DNA of 64,000 nucleotides. Origin: Lolium rigidum (Eukaryota; Streptophyta; Magnoliopsida; Poales; Poaceae). The first letter of the stretch is position 1. Each line of letters begins with the position of its first letter. Made by a program: the position numbers and the translations under genes. Under the pieces are notes generated by a model. It saw nothing but the letters and a program-made list of their open reading frames with translations, did not search any database and was not told where the DNA came from. Below, piece after piece: positions 1 to 10,653 of the stretch. Location of the stretch: the NCBI RefSeq assembly GCF_022539505.1, contig NC_061510.1, positions 223,780,043-223,844,042 on the forward strand. The letters run 5' to 3'.

Positions 1-438
1 AGTGGTCGGCGCCCCCTCTCCCAAACCCTAGCCGCCCCTCCTCCACCACCTCTCCCGCATACGCTTAGCGAAGCTCCGCCGGAGATCTCCATCGACACCG
101 CCACCACGCCGTCGTGTCTGCCGGGATTCCAAGGAGGATCTACTACTTCCGCTGCCCGCTGGAACGGGGAGAAGGACGTCGTCTTCATCAACACCGAACG
201 TGTGATCGAGTACGGAGGTGCTGCACGATTGTGGCACCGTCAAGATCTTCTACGCGCTTTTGAAAGCTGCAAGTGATCATCTTCTGCAACAACGAGATCT
301 AATCTCGTAGGCTTTGGAAATCTTCAAGGGTTAGTCTCGTTCATCCCCTCGTTGCTACCATCTTCTAGATTGCATCTTGGCTTGGATTGCGTTCTCGCGG
401 TAGGAATTTTTTTGTTTTCTATGCTACGAATCCCTACA
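1..438 (+). mobile_element. 3' part of a Copia LTR (Angela/BARE/WIS-like)
   Basis: GC-rich leader followed by the R/U5-like part of an LTR, ending in the sequence GAATCCCTACA at 428-438 with the canonical terminal CA. From memory of Triticeae families this is the 3' end of an Angela/BARE/WIS-type Copia LTR in plus orientation. It abuts minus-strand Copia integrase sequence at 439 with no tRNA-Met primer site, so it is the distal end of an element inserted into another Copia copy. The first five flanking bases, GATGG at 439-443, would be the target duplication; the other end lies outside the window. Confidence 0.7.
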
Positions 439-677
439 GATGGGACCACAAATGTCTCCTTGAATTCGTTCAAGAAATTGAAGTGGTTCAGCTTGTATCT
501 TGAGGTGCGAAGGCCTTAGAATAAGCTTTCCCGTGGCACATGATGTGCACACAAAATCTGATGACTGAGGAAATTTGGACTCATGCAAATTGTGACCAAT
601 GGAATTGCTAGTAATCTTCCTCATCATCCCGATGCCGGTATGGCCTAGGCGATCATGCCAGGTTTGGAATGCGTCAA
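439..677 (-). pseudogene. Copia pol fragment: GAG-pre-integrase and start of integrase
   Basis: Minus-strand reading shows the GAG-pre-integrase signature WHDRLGH, then a CTSCATGK zinc-binding pair and the integrase opening motif GDICGPI. It is cut at 438/439 by the LTR on the left and at 677/678 by element A. The reading frame resumes at 7,641 on the other side of element A, where the protease region of the same Copia copy ends; the 5-bp duplication GTCAA (673-677 and 7,637-7,641) shows that the two pieces were once contiguous. Integrase core, reverse transcriptase and RNase H are not in the window. Confidence 0.85.
673..677. repeat. Target site duplication of element A, left copy (GTCAA)
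   Basis: GTCAA lies immediately outside the left end of element A and is repeated at 7,637-7,641 outside the right end. Five base pairs is the usual LTR retrotransposon duplication length. Removing one copy and the element restores an open Copia reading frame across the site. Confidence 0.9.
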
Positions 678-2428
678 TGCTGTCCACAACTGGCGCGTGG
701 TTGACGAGGGAGGAAATCCCTGTGTAGAAGCTTTTCGTTCCCCGGCAACGGCGCCAGAAAATAGCTTGATGTCTACGGGAGCTTCTATTCTTGTAGACGG
801 TGTTGGGCCTCCAAGAGCGAGAGGTTTGTAGAACAGCGGCGAGTTTTCCCTTAAGTGGATCACCCAAGGTTTATCGAACTCGGGGAGGAAGAGGTCAAAG
901 ATATCCCTCTCATGCAACCCTGCAACCACAAAGCAAGAAGTCTCTTGTGTCCCCAACACACCTAATAGGTGCACTAGTTCGGAGAAGAGATAGTGAAATA
1001 CAGGTGGTATGAATATATATGAGCGAGTAGTAACGTAGCGGTAGTAACACGATAAAACGAGTAAACAAGCGGCGATAGCGATATTTAGGAACAAGGCCTA
1101 GGGATCATACTTTCACTAGTGGACACTCTCAACATTGATCACATAACAGAATAGATAAATGCATACTCTACACTCTCTTGTTGGATGATGAACACCATTG
1201 CGTAGGATTACACGAACCCTCAATGCCGGAGTTAACAAGCTCCACAATTCAATGTTCATATTTAAATAACCTTAGAGTGCATGAAAGATCAACACGACTA
1301 AACCAAGTACTAACATAGCATGCACACTTGTCACCTTCACACCATGTAGGAGGAATAGATCACATCAATACCATCATAGCAATAGTTAACTTCATAATCT
1401 ACAAGAGATCACAATCATAGCCTACGCCAAGTACTAACACGGATGCACACACTTGTCACCATTACACCGTGCGGGAGGAATAAAACTACTTTAATAACAT
1501 CACTAGAGTAGCACATAGATAAATTGTGATACAAAACACATTGCAATCATAAAGAGATATAAATAAGCACTTCACTACGCCATTCATAACGGTGAATAAG
1601 TATTCTGTGAAATATAGCCTAAGAGACCCACACGGTGCACACACTTGTCACCTTTACACACGTGGGACAAGGAGTCTCCGGAGATCACATAAGTAAAACC
1701 CACTTGACTAGCATAATGACATCTAGATTACAAGCATCATCATATGAATCTCAATCATGTAAGGCAGCTCATGAGATTATTGTATTAAAGCACATACGAG
1801 AGAGATGAACCACATAGCTACCGGTACAGCCCCGAGCCTCGATGGAGAACTACTCCCTCCTCATGGGAGACAGCAGCGTTGATGAATATGGCGGTGGTGT
1901 TGATGGAGAAGCCTTCCGGGGGCACTTCCCCGTCCCGGCGGCGTGCCGGAACAGAGACTCCTGTCCCCCAGATCATGGCTTCGCGATGGCGGCGGCTCTG
2001 GAAGGTTTCTCGTACCGTGGCTTTTTTTATCGAGGTTTTAGGTCTGGGACCTTTATATAGGCGAAGAGGCGGAGTCGGAGGGTCAACGGGGCGACGACAC
2101 CATAAGGCGGCGCGGCCAGGGCCTGGGCCGCGCCGGCCTATCATCTGGGGCCTGTGTGGCCCCCTCCGGCGACTCTCGGGTGTTCCGGATGCTTCCGGGC
2201 AAAATAGGAACCCGGGCGTTGATTTCGTCCAATTCCGAGAATATTTCGTTACTAGGATTTACGAAACCAAAAACAGCGAGAAAACGAGAACTGGCACTTC
2301 GGCATCTTGTTAATAGGTTAGTTCCAAAAAATGCATAAATATGACATAAAATGTGCATATAACATGTAGATATCATCAATAATGTGGCATGGAACATAAG
2401 AAATTATCGATACGTCGGAGACGTATCA
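678..2428 (-). repeat. 3' LTR of element A (1,751 bp, long form)
   Basis: On the minus strand it starts TGATACGTCTCC at 2,428 and ends GGACAGCA at 678. It is 89 bp longer than the LTR form used by element B because it includes a first primer-binding cassette (tRNA-Asp-like site at 740-757) inside its 3' end. Compared with its sister LTR at 5,890-7,636 it is changed at many CAG/CTG sites, for example around 820-850 and 1,020-1,080. Confidence 0.88.
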
Positions 2429-2444
2429 GCATCCCCAAGCTTAG
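2429..2444 (-). other. Polypurine tract of element A
   Basis: On the minus strand the sequence CTAAGCTTGGGGATGC lies directly upstream of the 3' LTR start TGATACG. The purine-rich core AGCTTGGGGA matches the equivalent site of element B at 45,842-45,855 and is the likely plus-strand primer for reverse transcription. Confidence 0.7.
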
Positions 2445-5001
2445 TTCCTGCTCGTCCCGAGCGAGTAAACGATAACAAAGATAATTTCTGGAGTGACATG
2501 CCATCATAAACTTGATCATATTGTAAACATATGCAATGAATGCAGCGATCAAAACAATGGTAATGACATGAGTAAACAACTGAATCATAAAGCAAAGACT
2601 TTTCATGAATAGTACTTCAAGACAAGCATCAATAAGTCTTGCATAAGAGTTAACTCATAAAGCAATAAATTCATAGTAGAGGTATTGAAGCAACACAAAG
2701 GAAGATTAAGTTTCAGCGGTTGCTTTCAACTTGTAACATGCATATCTCATGGATAGTTGTCAATGCAAAGCAATATAACAAGTGCAATAAGCAAGTATGT
2801 AAGAATCAATGCACAGTTAACACAAGTGTTTGCTTCTTGGGATGGAGAGAAATAGGTGAACTGACTCAACGATAAAAGTAGAAGAATGGTCCTTCAAAGA
2901 GGAAAGCATCGATTGCTATATTTGTGCTAGAGCTTTGATTTTGAAAACATGAAACAATTTTGTCAACGGTAGTAATAAAGCATATGAGTTATGTAAATTA
3001 TATCTTACAAGTTGCAAGCCTCATGCATAGTATACTAATAGTGCCTGCACCTTGTCCTAATTAGCTTGGACTACCGGATCATCGCAATACACATGTTTTA
3101 ACCAAGTGTCACAATGGGGTACCTCCATGCCGCATGTACAAAGGTCTAAGGAGAAAGCTCGCATTTTGGATTTCTCGCTTTTGATTATTCTCAACTTAGA
3201 CATCCATACCGGGACAACATGGACAACAGATAATGGACTCCTCTTTAATGCATAAGCATGTGGCAACAATTATTATTCTCATATGAGATTGAGGATATAT
3301 GTCCAAAACTGAAACTTCCACCATGAATCATGGCTTTAGTTAGCGGCCCAATGTTCTTCTCTAACAATATGCATGCTCCAACCATTAAGGTGGTAGATCT
3401 CTCTTACTTCGGACAAGACGGACATGCATAGCAACTCACATGATATTCAACAAAGAATAGTTGATGGCGTCCCCGAAACATGGTTATCGCACAACAAGCA
3501 ACTTAATAAGAGATAAAGTGCATAAGTACATATTCAATACCACAATAGTTTTTAAGCTATTTGTCCCATGAGCTATATATTGCAAAGGCGAATGATGGAA
3601 ATTTTAAAGGTAGCACTCAAGCAATTTACTTTGGAATGGCGGAGAAATACCATGTAGTAGGTAGGTATGGTGGACACAAATGGCATAGTGGTTGGCTCAA
3701 GGATTTTGGATGCATGAGAAGTATTCCCTCTCGATACAAGGTTTAGGCTAGCAAGGTTATTTGAAACAAACACAAGGATGAACCGGTGCAGCAAAACTCA
3801 CATAAAAGACATATTGTAAACATTATAAGACTCTACACCGTCTTCCTTGTTGTTCAAAACTCAATACTAGAAATTATCTAGACTTTAGAGAGACCAAATA
3901 TGCAAACCAAATTTTAGCTAGCTCTAGGTGTTTCTTCATTAATAGGTGCAAAGTATATGATGCAAGAGCTTAAACATGAACACAACAATTGCCAAGTATC
4001 ACATTATCCAAAACATTATACCAATTACCACATGTAGCATTTTCCGTTTCCAACCATATAACAATTAACGAAGCAGTTTCAACCTTCGCCATGAAAAATA
4101 AAAGCTAAGAACACATGTGTTCATATGAACCAGCGGAGCGTGTCTCTCTCCCACACAAGCATTTATTCAAACAAAAACAAAAATAAAAGCACACAGACGC
4201 TCCAAGTAAAGTACATAAGATGTGACCGAATAAAAATATACTTTCAAGAGAAGGAACCTGATAATTTGTCGATGAAGAAGGGGATGCCCAAGGCATCCCC
4301 AAGCTTAGATGCTTGAGTCTTCTTATAATATCCAGGGATGAACCATGGGGGCATCCCCAAGCTTAGACTCTTCACTCTTCTTGATCATAGTATATCATCC
4401 TCCTCTCTTGACCCTTAAAAACTTCCTCCACACCAAACTCGAAACAAACTCATTAGAGGGTTAGTGCATAATCAAAAACTCACATGTTCAGAGGTGACAC
4501 AATCATTCTTAACACTTCCGGACATTGCATAAAGCTACTTGGACATTAATGGATCAAAGAAATTCATCCAACATAGCAAAAGAGGCAATGCGAAATAAAA
4601 GGCAGAATCTGTCAAAACAGAACGAGTACGTAAAGATGGATTTTATTGAGGCACCGGACTTGCTCAAATGAAAATGCTCAAATTGAATGAAAGTTGCGTA
4701 CATATCTGAGGATCACTCACGTAAATTGGCATAATTTTCTGAGTTACCTACAGAGAATTAGACCCAGATTCGTGACAGCAAAGAAATCTGTTTCTGCGCA
4801 GTAATCCAAATCTAGTATTTACTTTACTATCAAAGACTTTACTTGGCACAACAAAACATAAAACTAAGATAAGGTGAGGTTGCTACAGTAGTAAACAACT
4901 TCCAAGACACAAATATAAAACAAAGTACTGTAGCAAAATAACACATGGGTTATCTCCCAAGAAGTTCTTTCTTTATAGCCATTAAGATGGGCTCAGCAGT
5001 T
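2445..5001 (-). other. Non-coding internal region of element A
   Basis: AT-rich sequence without a convincing ORF. It is collinear with 43,280-45,840 of element B in reverse complement, so it is a conserved part of the family rather than an insertion. I see no gag, protease, RT or integrase motif on either strand. Confidence 0.75.
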
Positions 5002-5729
5002 TTAATGATGCACTCGCAAGAAATAGTAGTTGAAGCAAAAGAGAGCATCAAGAGGCAAATTCAAAACAAATTTAAGTCTAACATGCTTCCTATGCATAGG
5101 AATCTTGTAAGTAAATAAGTTCATGAAGAGCAAAGTAACAAGCATAGGAAGATAAAACAAGTGTAGCTTCAAAAATTTCAGCACATAGAGAGGCATTTTA
5201 GTAACATGAAAATTTCTACAACCATATTTTCCTCTCTCATAATAACTTTCAGTAGCATCATGAGCAAACTCAACAATATAACTATCACATAAAGCATTCT
5301 TATCATGAGTCTCATGCATAAAATTATTACTCTCCACATAAGCATAATCAATTTTATTAGTTTTAGTGGGAGCAAATTCAACAAAGTAGCTATCATTATT
5401 ATTCTCATCATCAAATATAGGAGGCATATTGTAATCATAATCAAATTTATCCTCCATAACAAGGCGGTACTAAAAGACCAATATCATTATAATCATCATA
5501 AATAGGAGGCAAAGTATCGTCAAAGTAAATTTTCTCCTCAATGCTTGGGGGACTAAAAATATCATGCTCATCAAAGCCAGCTTCCCCAAGCTTAGAATTT
5601 TCCATATCATTAGCAACAATGGTGTTCAAAGCGTTCATACTAATATGTTCCATAGGTTTTTTAATTTTCGCATCAAACCATCCATGTCTTAAATCAGGAA
5701 ATAGAATAAGAAGCTCACTCGTTGTCCAT
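5002..5729 (-). pseudogene. Broken ORF of element A, unknown acidic protein with hydrophobic C-terminal part
   Basis: The protein starts MDN at 5,729 and is interrupted almost at once by a one-base shift; the body is read in two more frames (5,447-5,653 and 5,002-5,457). It has an acidic N-terminal half with repeated FDD/DDEN motifs and a C-terminal part with a hydrophobic stretch around LPMLVTLLFMNLF (about 5,100-5,150), followed by basic HRKHVRLKF. Element B carries the same protein at 42,619-43,277. No known domain is recognised; it is not a typical gag because it has no CCHC knuckle. Conservation between two independent insertions suggests it was once functional. Confidence 0.6.
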
Positions 5730-5861
5730 TATGCCAAACTAGTGTAAACAAGAAACAAAAAGATGCAATTGCAGGATCTAAAGGAAATAGCTTCGAGTAC
5801 TTACAACGGCGAAAATAGCTTAGTAGCCGAGATCCGGAGTGTGAGTACCTTTTACCTTTCC

Positions 5862-5879
5862 TCCCCGGCAACGGCGCCG
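5862..5879 (-). other. Primer-binding site used by element A (tRNA-Asp)
   Basis: Minus strand reads CGGCGCCGTTGCCGGGGA, matching the complement of the 3' end of plant tRNA-Asp at 17 of 18 positions. It lies 10 nt inside the long-form 5' LTR end (5,890). This 10-nt spacing is the same as in element B. Confidence 0.75.
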
Positions 5880-5889
5880 GAAAATAGCT

Positions 5890-7636
5890 TGCTGTCCACA
5901 AGCCGGCGCGTGGTTGACGAGGGAGGAAATCCTCGTGTAGAAGCTTTTCGTTCCCGGCAACGGCGCCATAAAATAGCTTGATGTCTACGGGAGCTTCTAT
6001 TCTTGTAGACGGTGTTGGGCCTCCAAGAGCAGAGGTTTGTAGAACAGCAGCAGTTTTCCCTTAAGTGGATCACCCAAGGTTTATCGAACTCGGGGAGGAA
6101 GAGGTCAAAGATATCCCTCTCATGCAACCCTGCAACCACAAAGCAAGAAGTCTCTTGTGTCCCCAACACACCTAATAGGTGCACTAGTTCGGCGAAGAGA
6201 TAGTGAAATACAGGTGGTATGAATATATATGAGTAGTAGTAACGCAGCAGTAGTAACGCAGTAAAACAGTAAACAAGCAGCGATAGCAGTATTTAGGAAC
6301 AAGGCCTAGGGATCATACTTTCATTAGTGGACACTCTCAACATTGATCACATAACAGAATAGATAAATGCATACTCTACACTCTCTTGTTGGATGATGAA
6401 CACCATTGCGTAGGATTACACGAACCCTCAATGCCGGAGTTAACAAGCTCCACAATTCAATGTTCATATTTAAATAACCTTAGAGTGCATGAAAGATCAA
6501 CACGACTAAACCAAGTACTAACATAGCATGCACACTGTCACCTTCACACCATTGTAGGAGGAATAGATCACATCAATACCATCATAGCAATAGTTAACTT
6601 CATAATCTACAAGAGATCACAATCATAGCCTACGCCAAGTACTAACACGGATGCACACACTGTCACCATTACACCGTGCAGGAGGAATAAAACTACTTTA
6701 ATAACATCACTAGAGTAGCACATAGATAAATTGTGATACAAAACACATTGCAATCATAAAGAGATATAAATAAGCACTTCACTACGCCATTTATAACAGT
6801 GAATAAGTATTCTGTGAAATATAGCCTAAGAGACCCACACGGTGCACACACTGTCACCTTTACACACGTGGGACAAGGAGTCTCCGGAAATCACATAAGT
6901 AAAACCCACTTGACTAGCATAATGAAATCTAGATTACAAGCATCATCATATGAATCTCAATCATGTAAGGCAGCTCATGAGATTATTGTATTGAAGTACA
7001 TAGGAGAGAGATGAACCACATAGCTACCGGTACAGCCCCGAGCCTCGATGGAGAACTACTCCCTCCTCATGGGAGACGAGCAGCGTTGATGAAGATGGCG
7101 GTGGTGTCGATGGAGAAGCCTTCCGGGGGCACTTCCCCGTCCCGGCGGCGTGTCGGAACAGAGACTCCTGTCCCCCAGATCTTGGCTTCGCGATGGCGGC
7201 GGCTCTGGAAGGTTTCTCGTACCGTGGCTTTTTTTTTATCGAGGTTTTAAGTATGGGACCTTTATATAGGCGAAGAGGCGGAGTCGGAGGGTCAACGGGG
7301 CGACGACACCATAAGGCGGCGCGGCCAGGGCCTGGGCCGCGCCGGCCTATCATCTGGGGCCTGTGTGGCCCCCTCCGGCGACTCTCGGGTGTTACGGATG
7401 CTTCCGGGCAAAATAGGAACCTGGGCGTTGATTTCGTCCAATTCCGAGAATATTTCGTTACTAGGATTTCTGAAACCAAAAACAGCAGAAAACAGGAACT
7501 GGCACTTCGGCATCTTGTTAATAGGTTAGTTCCAAAAAATGCATAAATATGACATAAAATGTGCATATAACATGTAGATATCATCAATAATGTGGCATGG
7601 AACATAAGAAATTGTCGATACGTCGGAGACGTATCA
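5890..7636 (-). repeat. 5' LTR of element A (1,747 bp, long form)
   Basis: Starts TGATACGTCTCC at 7,636 on the minus strand and ends GGACAGCA at 5,890. It contains an extra primer-site cassette (tRNA-Asp-like 18-mer at 5,951-5,968, one mismatch) just inside its 3' end. CAG and CTG sites here are mostly intact, unlike the 3' LTR. A GC-rich segment with a TATATAAAG-like box (rc of 7,260-7,268) is the likely promoter region. Confidence 0.88.
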
Positions 7637-7641
7637 GTCAA
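7637..7641. repeat. Target site duplication of element A, right copy (GTCAA)
   Basis: Second GTCAA copy, directly beside the terminal TATCA (plus strand) of the 5' LTR of element A. Confidence 0.9.
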
Positions 7642-9298
7642 CATTCTGGAAAATTACCTTGTAAGCAACATGTTCTACGGGCTTGATGTACGTGTAGTAC
7701 AGTCCAGATGACAGAGAAGGAATCTTTTCAAGTACTTGCTTGCCATATCCGTAATCTTTTGTGAAGAGTAGATACTCCTCTTTGTTGTCTTCATGGGTTT
7801 CGATGTGAAAACCATTCTTACGGATATCTCGATAACTGATTAAGGTACGCGAAGAATCGGGATACAACAAGGCATCCTCAGTTATCACTTGTGTACCATT
7901 TGGGAGGGTAAATATGGCACGTCCGGTGCCAACAATTACTGTATCGCGTCCGGCGATAGTTAAAATATCTCCATTCATCTTTTTCAGAGTCTGAAAATAT
8001 TTTAACTCCCTCAGTATGGAGTTTGTGGTAGCACTGTCCACAAGGAATAGTTCCTCTTCCATCGGATTGTCCCCGTAGAGAACTATATATAAAAATGAAG
8101 AATTTTCAATAAGAATCCTTTATTTAAATACATAGATTACAATCTTACTATATCAAAGTGCTGATATAATATAAATGACAACAGTAGTTATTTTCTATTA
8201 CAACATCACAAATGGACATGAATATATTAGTCACTAAGGAGGCAGCGGGACTAGTCGAAGTCTCCAAACACGTCGGTTGAGGTGTACTCAACCATCATGT
8301 CCTCCGTTCCTGTAGGGTCCTCTGATGGAAGGAGAGTAACGGCGTTGCTCGGTCCCGAGGGAACGTCTTGCGAACAGCCAGCTCCATCGGTGCCATCTGG
8401 ATGAAGGTTGAAGTTGGCTTCAAACCTTCTCCCTCGAGGTGCGTTGCGCCCATGGGATTGCTGGTACAGAATGGCCAGATGCCTTGGGGTCTTGCACTTG
8501 TCAGTGGGGTGCGTGTAGCATCCACACTTGTCGCAAAGCTTAGATTTGTCAAACTTGGACTTTGCGGTGCCTTTCCCACGGTCTGAGTTTCTGGGCTTCC
8601 TGTTCCGGTTGCGCTTTCGCTTACCATTGAAGTTCGAGGGCTTTCCTTTGAAACCACCATCAAACTTTCGTCCGTTCGCGACATTCATATGAACTTTAGG
8701 TAGAGGTTGAGAACCAACCGGACGCTGAGAGCCATTCTTAGCGAGTAGCTCATCATGCTTTTCAGCCTGAAGTAAGATATGAATAAGATCGGAATAGACT
8801 TGGTAGTCGCGAGCATGGTACTGCTGCTGGAGGATTCTGTCAGATGGGAGCATAGTCGACATAGTTTTCTCTATCTTCTCTGCATCAGTAGGTTCCTTCC
8901 CGCAAAAGCGCAACTTGGAACTGATCTTATGAACCTCGTGATTGTACTCTCCGATGGACTTGAAGTCCTGAAGACGGAGGTGAGTCCAATCATGGAGTGC
9001 TTCTGCAGGACAACCGCCTTCCGCTGTTCATACCTCGTTTTGAGGGCCCGAAACATGGTACTAGGGGATTCCTCCTCCAAGTACTCAGACTTGAGATCCG
9101 GGTGAATATGGTGCCTTATAATGTACAAGGCGGTATACTTCGTTCATCTGTTAGTGGCGTGACTCCAGCGGGCAGTGGATCCTGCTCAGCCTGGATTGCA
9201 CGCACTATCCCACGAGATGCAAGAGCGATCTTCGTGTCCATGGCCCAAGTAGGGTAGTTGTGGCCATTGAGGGCAAGTGCCTCAAATTCTTGAGCCAT
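7637..9298 (-). pseudogene. Copia gag and protease (broken)
   Basis: Minus-strand gag begins at 9,298 with MAQEFEALALNG, typical of a Copia gag. It is read through several frames: N-terminus 9,116-9,298, middle 8,871-9,128, and C-terminal gag 8,251-8,913 with a CCHC-type knuckle CDKCGCYTHPTDKC and a basic stretch before it. The protease region (7,634-8,062) has the active-site-like LVDSATTNS, then GTGRAIF and TLISYRDI motifs. The gag-pro reading frame is broken by at least three shifts or stops. The element continues at 439-677 beyond element A. No 5' LTR or tRNA-Met primer site is visible to the right of 9,298, so it is 5'-truncated. Confidence 0.85.
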
Positions 9299-9763
9299 CG
9301 GTTACCTTTTCTTCTTGTTTTATGATCTTTGTCCTTCTTCGGTTGTTTGCTCTCGGCATGGTGCACCTCGTCCGGCCGCGTCCCCCACCCGCACTGCTCC
9401 TCCACCTCGTCCGGCCGCGTCCCCCACCCGCACAAAAAAAAGTGAAGGACATAAATACTAAAAATATATCTTGGTCTAAACTATAATCAAATACTAAAAA
9501 TTGTAAAATTCTACAATATAAGTGAGATGCTCTTGAGAAAATCAAGTTACTGACACCGTTGCAGCCAAAATCATAGCTCACTTGTGCCGATGAAAAGTGA
9601 AGGACATAATTAATATAAGATAAATTCAAACTTTATAACTCGATGCTCAGGTCATACCAACCCACGAGGGCATAATTTTATTTCTTGCTCGTTACTTACA
9701 TCATTTTAGCTTCTGTTGTAATGCATGGGACATGTTTCCTAGTATAAATCTATGGGAATGACT
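9299..9763. other. Unassigned AT-rich stretch with a GC-rich 31-bp tandem pair
   Basis: No gene seen. A perfect 31-bp repeat, beginning CACCTCGTCCGGCCGCG, occurs at 9,364-9,394 and 9,403-9,433 (39-bp period). Downstream, AAGTGAAGGACATAA occurs at about 9,440 and again at about 9,595. It may hold the damaged leader of the minus-strand Copia element. Confidence 0.5.
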
Positions 9764-9775
9764 ACACAGTGGTCA
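9764..9775. repeat. 12-bp direct repeat, left copy (candidate target duplication)
   Basis: ACACAGTGGTCA, identical and in the same orientation at 19,927-19,938. The length is one base more than the usual MULE duplication. Confidence 0.5.
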
Positions 9776-9899
9776 ATCACTATTGGGCCTACCCCGGTGG
9801 TCAGTTCGGGCAGCCCATTAGAGGCAAAACGCGTTTTTTCTTCTTTCCCCAAAAGGAAATGACGGGACCACACAGCCCACGTTAAAACAACGAAGAAAC

Positions 9900-10653
9900 A
9901 ACCCACACCACTTTGTCTCGAAGGAAGCAGCTATAGAAGAGGATCCTACCTAACCAGATCTGGGTTCTTCTTCCTCCCCTGTTTCTCCATCGCCGCCAGC
10001 AGCAACAGGAGGCAGCAGGAAGGGGAGGAAAACCCTAGAACCTCCATGAATTGATCCCCAGATCCTTCAGGAAGTAACACAGCAGGAGCTGCTTCATCTG
10101 GACGACGCCCAGAGAAGTAAGAAAGGTAAACAAAGGCAAAAACATGTTTCAAATTCATCCAGTTCCATCCAGTTCTACCAGTTTTCATCTAGCAATTCCA
10201 TCCAGTTCTAGCAGTTCCATCCAGATCCACCACAACCCAAAGTTACATACTGGATGGAACTCACATGTTACTCATATGGAAAGTAACACATACTCATGCC
10301 TGAGTTGTTGTCTGTACCAAAGTCAGTAGAAGTCTTCAGGAAAGTAATCTACTTGACAATCTAGCCTTTAGGAAGTAATCTAGTTGATGACCTTTAAATT
10401 CTGTAGAAGCCATCAGGGAGTTGCAAGCTGAGAACCTTGTTGTCTTGATCTTGTAGACAGCAGGAATTATTCAACCAGTAAAACAAACATGGCGCTCTTG
10501 GAACACTGATGTAGGCATGAATGATATCTGCATGAAAAAAGAAAGAAAATTAGGTTGTAAGAACCATAAAATAGTACTTGTATAAAGCTAACAGTAGCTG
10601 ATGCTTGTTAATCAAACAATGTGAAGAAGTAATTTGCCCTTTGCTGTTTTATT
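9900..10653 (+). promoter_or_regulatory. Leader and upstream region of the FAR1-type gene
   Basis: A GC-richer segment at about 9,930-10,126 resembles a 5' untranslated exon and ends in a plausible donor AAAG/GTAAAC, followed by AT-rich intron-like sequence up to the coding part. Several AAGTAA(C/T) motifs lie here (about 10,072, 10,280, 10,343, 10,371, 10,628). Exon borders are inferred only. Confidence 0.35.

Larger units (their letters stand above)
678..7636 (-). mobile_element. Element A: complete non-autonomous gypsy-like LTR element
   Basis: A 6,959-bp minus-strand element with LTRs at 5,890-7,636 (5') and 678-2,428 (3'), both starting TGATACGTCTCC and ending GGACAGCA, flanked by the perfect target duplication GTCAA. 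It has a primer-binding site complementary to tRNA-Asp next to the 5' LTR and a polypurine tract next to the 3' LTR. The 3.46-kb internal region carries one short broken ORF of unknown function and no gag, protease, RT or integrase, so it must have been mobilised by proteins supplied by another element. It is a relative of element B at 40,659-47,557 in the opposite orientation. It resembles Triticeae large retrotransposon derivatives; the family name is not certain. Confidence 0.88.

Noticed and set aside
767..2428. Element A interpreted as a tandem element with three LTRs because a primer site lies beyond the LTR at 767
   Set aside because: The target duplication GTCAA directly outside 678 and the matching end at 5,890 show a simple two-LTR element with a longer LTR.
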